A stretch of DNA of 5,757 bases. Source: Planctomycetaceae bacterium. GTDB lineage: Bacteria > Planctomycetota > Planctomycetia > Pirellulales > UBA1268. Shown in pieces: positions 5,098 to 5,757 of the stretch; positions within the stretch are counted from its first letter, which is position 1; every line of letters starts with the position of its first letter. The DNA lies in NCBI GenBank assembly GCA_009691925.1, contig SIAG01000271.1, positions 1-5,757 of the forward strand, in the 5' to 3' direction. A model generated the notes under the pieces. That model was not told where the DNA came from. It made no database searches and worked only from the letters and a program-made list of their open reading frames with translations. The position numbers and the translations under genes are program-made.

Positions 5098-5757
5098 ATG
5101 CCGCTGATCGGTCCCCGCCGCCACCCGAGCCTTGCAGCCCCCCTTTGGGCGCTGGTAGCGTTCGCAACCGGGGCCGCGGCCCCTCCCCTGGCCAACGCCC
5201 AGCGGATCGCGCAGCAATTTGATCAGCAATCAGCCGGGGCCTCGCAGGCCCCCGTGACCATGGCCAACGGCCCGTCACCGACCTCGACCACGCCGAATCT
5301 CACCCCGCACATTCCCCGCCCGGTGTCACGGCCGGAGTCGTGGCCGGGTGGGAAGCCGGGGGGCCCGGCCGGCGACAACCACGTTCTCTCGAGCATCCGC
5401 AATCGTCCCGGCGCCCCCCTCTCGCTGCTCGGCGAGGAACTTTCCGGGGCCGAAGAGGCCGAGGAAGCCGGGGGCGTGATCCAGGCGGCGTTCGACGAGC
5501 CGGTGGAGGATAGCGCGCCGGTGCCCGGCGCGGAATCGCTCGGCAATACGAAGGTCGTCGCCCGTGTCGGGCCCGAGGTGGTGCTCGAGGGGGATCTCCT
5601 TACGCCGACGGCGCTGGAGTGGCTGGCGAAGGTCACCCCGGGCATGAAGCCGGAGCAGGTGCGTGAGCTGAAAACCCAGATCTGCAAGCAGGTCCTGCCG
5701 CAGCATGTCGATTCGCTGATCGTGTTCGTCGATGCCTGCCGGACGATTCCCGAAGGG
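5098..5757 (+). CDS. Secreted SurA/PpiC-like peptidyl-prolyl isomerase, N-terminal part (runs off right edge)
   Basis: The frame is open from ATG 5098 to the end of the window (220 codons, no stop). Residues 1-34 look like a Sec signal peptide: basic RRH at 7-9, a hydrophobic stretch LAAPLWALVAFATGAAA, and a probable signal peptidase I cleavage after ANA (32-34). Residues ~40-150 are a low-complexity Gln/Pro/Ser/Gly linker with an acidic patch (EELSGAEEAEEAGG, ~113-126). From ~152 the pattern VVARVGPEVVLEGDLL, followed by helical sequence containing KPEQVRELKTQICKQVL, resembles the N-terminal segment of SurA/PrsA-type periplasmic chaperones (typically 'iiA.Vg...I...Dl'). Such proteins help outer-membrane or exported proteins fold. 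The parvulin catalytic domain would lie beyond the window, so isomerase activity is inferred. The 33-base gap after mfd, with a strong Shine-Dalgarno and no separate promoter seen, suggests co-transcription with mfd. Confidence 0.65.
   Translation, partial: MPLIGPRRHPSLAAPLWALVAFATGAAAPPLANAQRIAQQFDQQSAGASQAPVTMANGPSPTSTTPNLTPHIPRPVSRPESWPGGKPGGPAGDNHVLSSIRNRPGAPLSLLGEELSGAEEAEEAGGVIQAAFDEPVEDSAPVPGAESLGNTKVVARVGPEVVLEGDLLTPTALEWLAKVTPGMKPEQVRELKTQICKQVLPQHVDSLIVFVDACRTIPEG

Noticed and set aside
5223..5687. 154-codon minus-strand ORF opposite the SurA-like gene
   Set aside because: The plus frame has a strong Shine-Dalgarno, a signal peptide and a family-like pattern; the minus ORF is its antisense shadow.

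Overview
The window looks like chromosomal DNA of a GC-rich planctomycete, probably of the Pirellulales type. This is inference from three things. The leftward gene opens with an N-terminal LExRxxLA motif typical of planctomycete exported proteins. A full-length mfd is followed directly by a secreted SurA/PpiC-like protein. Shine-Dalgarno use is uneven, strong for two genes and absent for mfd.

Layout. Positions 1-1110 hold the 5' part of a leftward gene that runs off the left edge. It starts at GTG 1110, and its product is a Gly/Ser-rich exported protein containing four near-identical 56-57 residue tandem repeats and a diverged fifth copy. Positions 1111-1569 are a divergent intergenic region. 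It holds a good sigma-70-type promoter and a structured leader for the leftward gene, a separate 9-bp inverted repeat, a short leftward coding remnant that resembles an integrase C-terminal tail, and a 20-base sequence that looks like a tRNA 3' end. An extended -10 element lies exactly where a leaderless mfd transcript would need it. Positions 1570-5064 encode Mfd, the transcription-repair coupling factor, with all its helicase motifs intact. After a 33-base gap with a perfect 7-bp hairpin and a strong Shine-Dalgarno, a secreted protein with a SurA-like N-terminal region starts at 5098 and runs off the right edge.

Functionally, mfd and the isomerase-like gene are probably one transcription unit: DNA repair coupled to stalled RNA polymerase, then an envelope folding factor. 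The leftward gene is an independent surface or exported protein. The intergenic region looks like a scar of a mobile element left beside the mfd promoter. I see no CRISPR array, complete tRNA, rRNA, intact transposase or defence system. The least ordinary parts are the repeat protein with its regulated-looking leader, and the tRNA/integrase-like scar.
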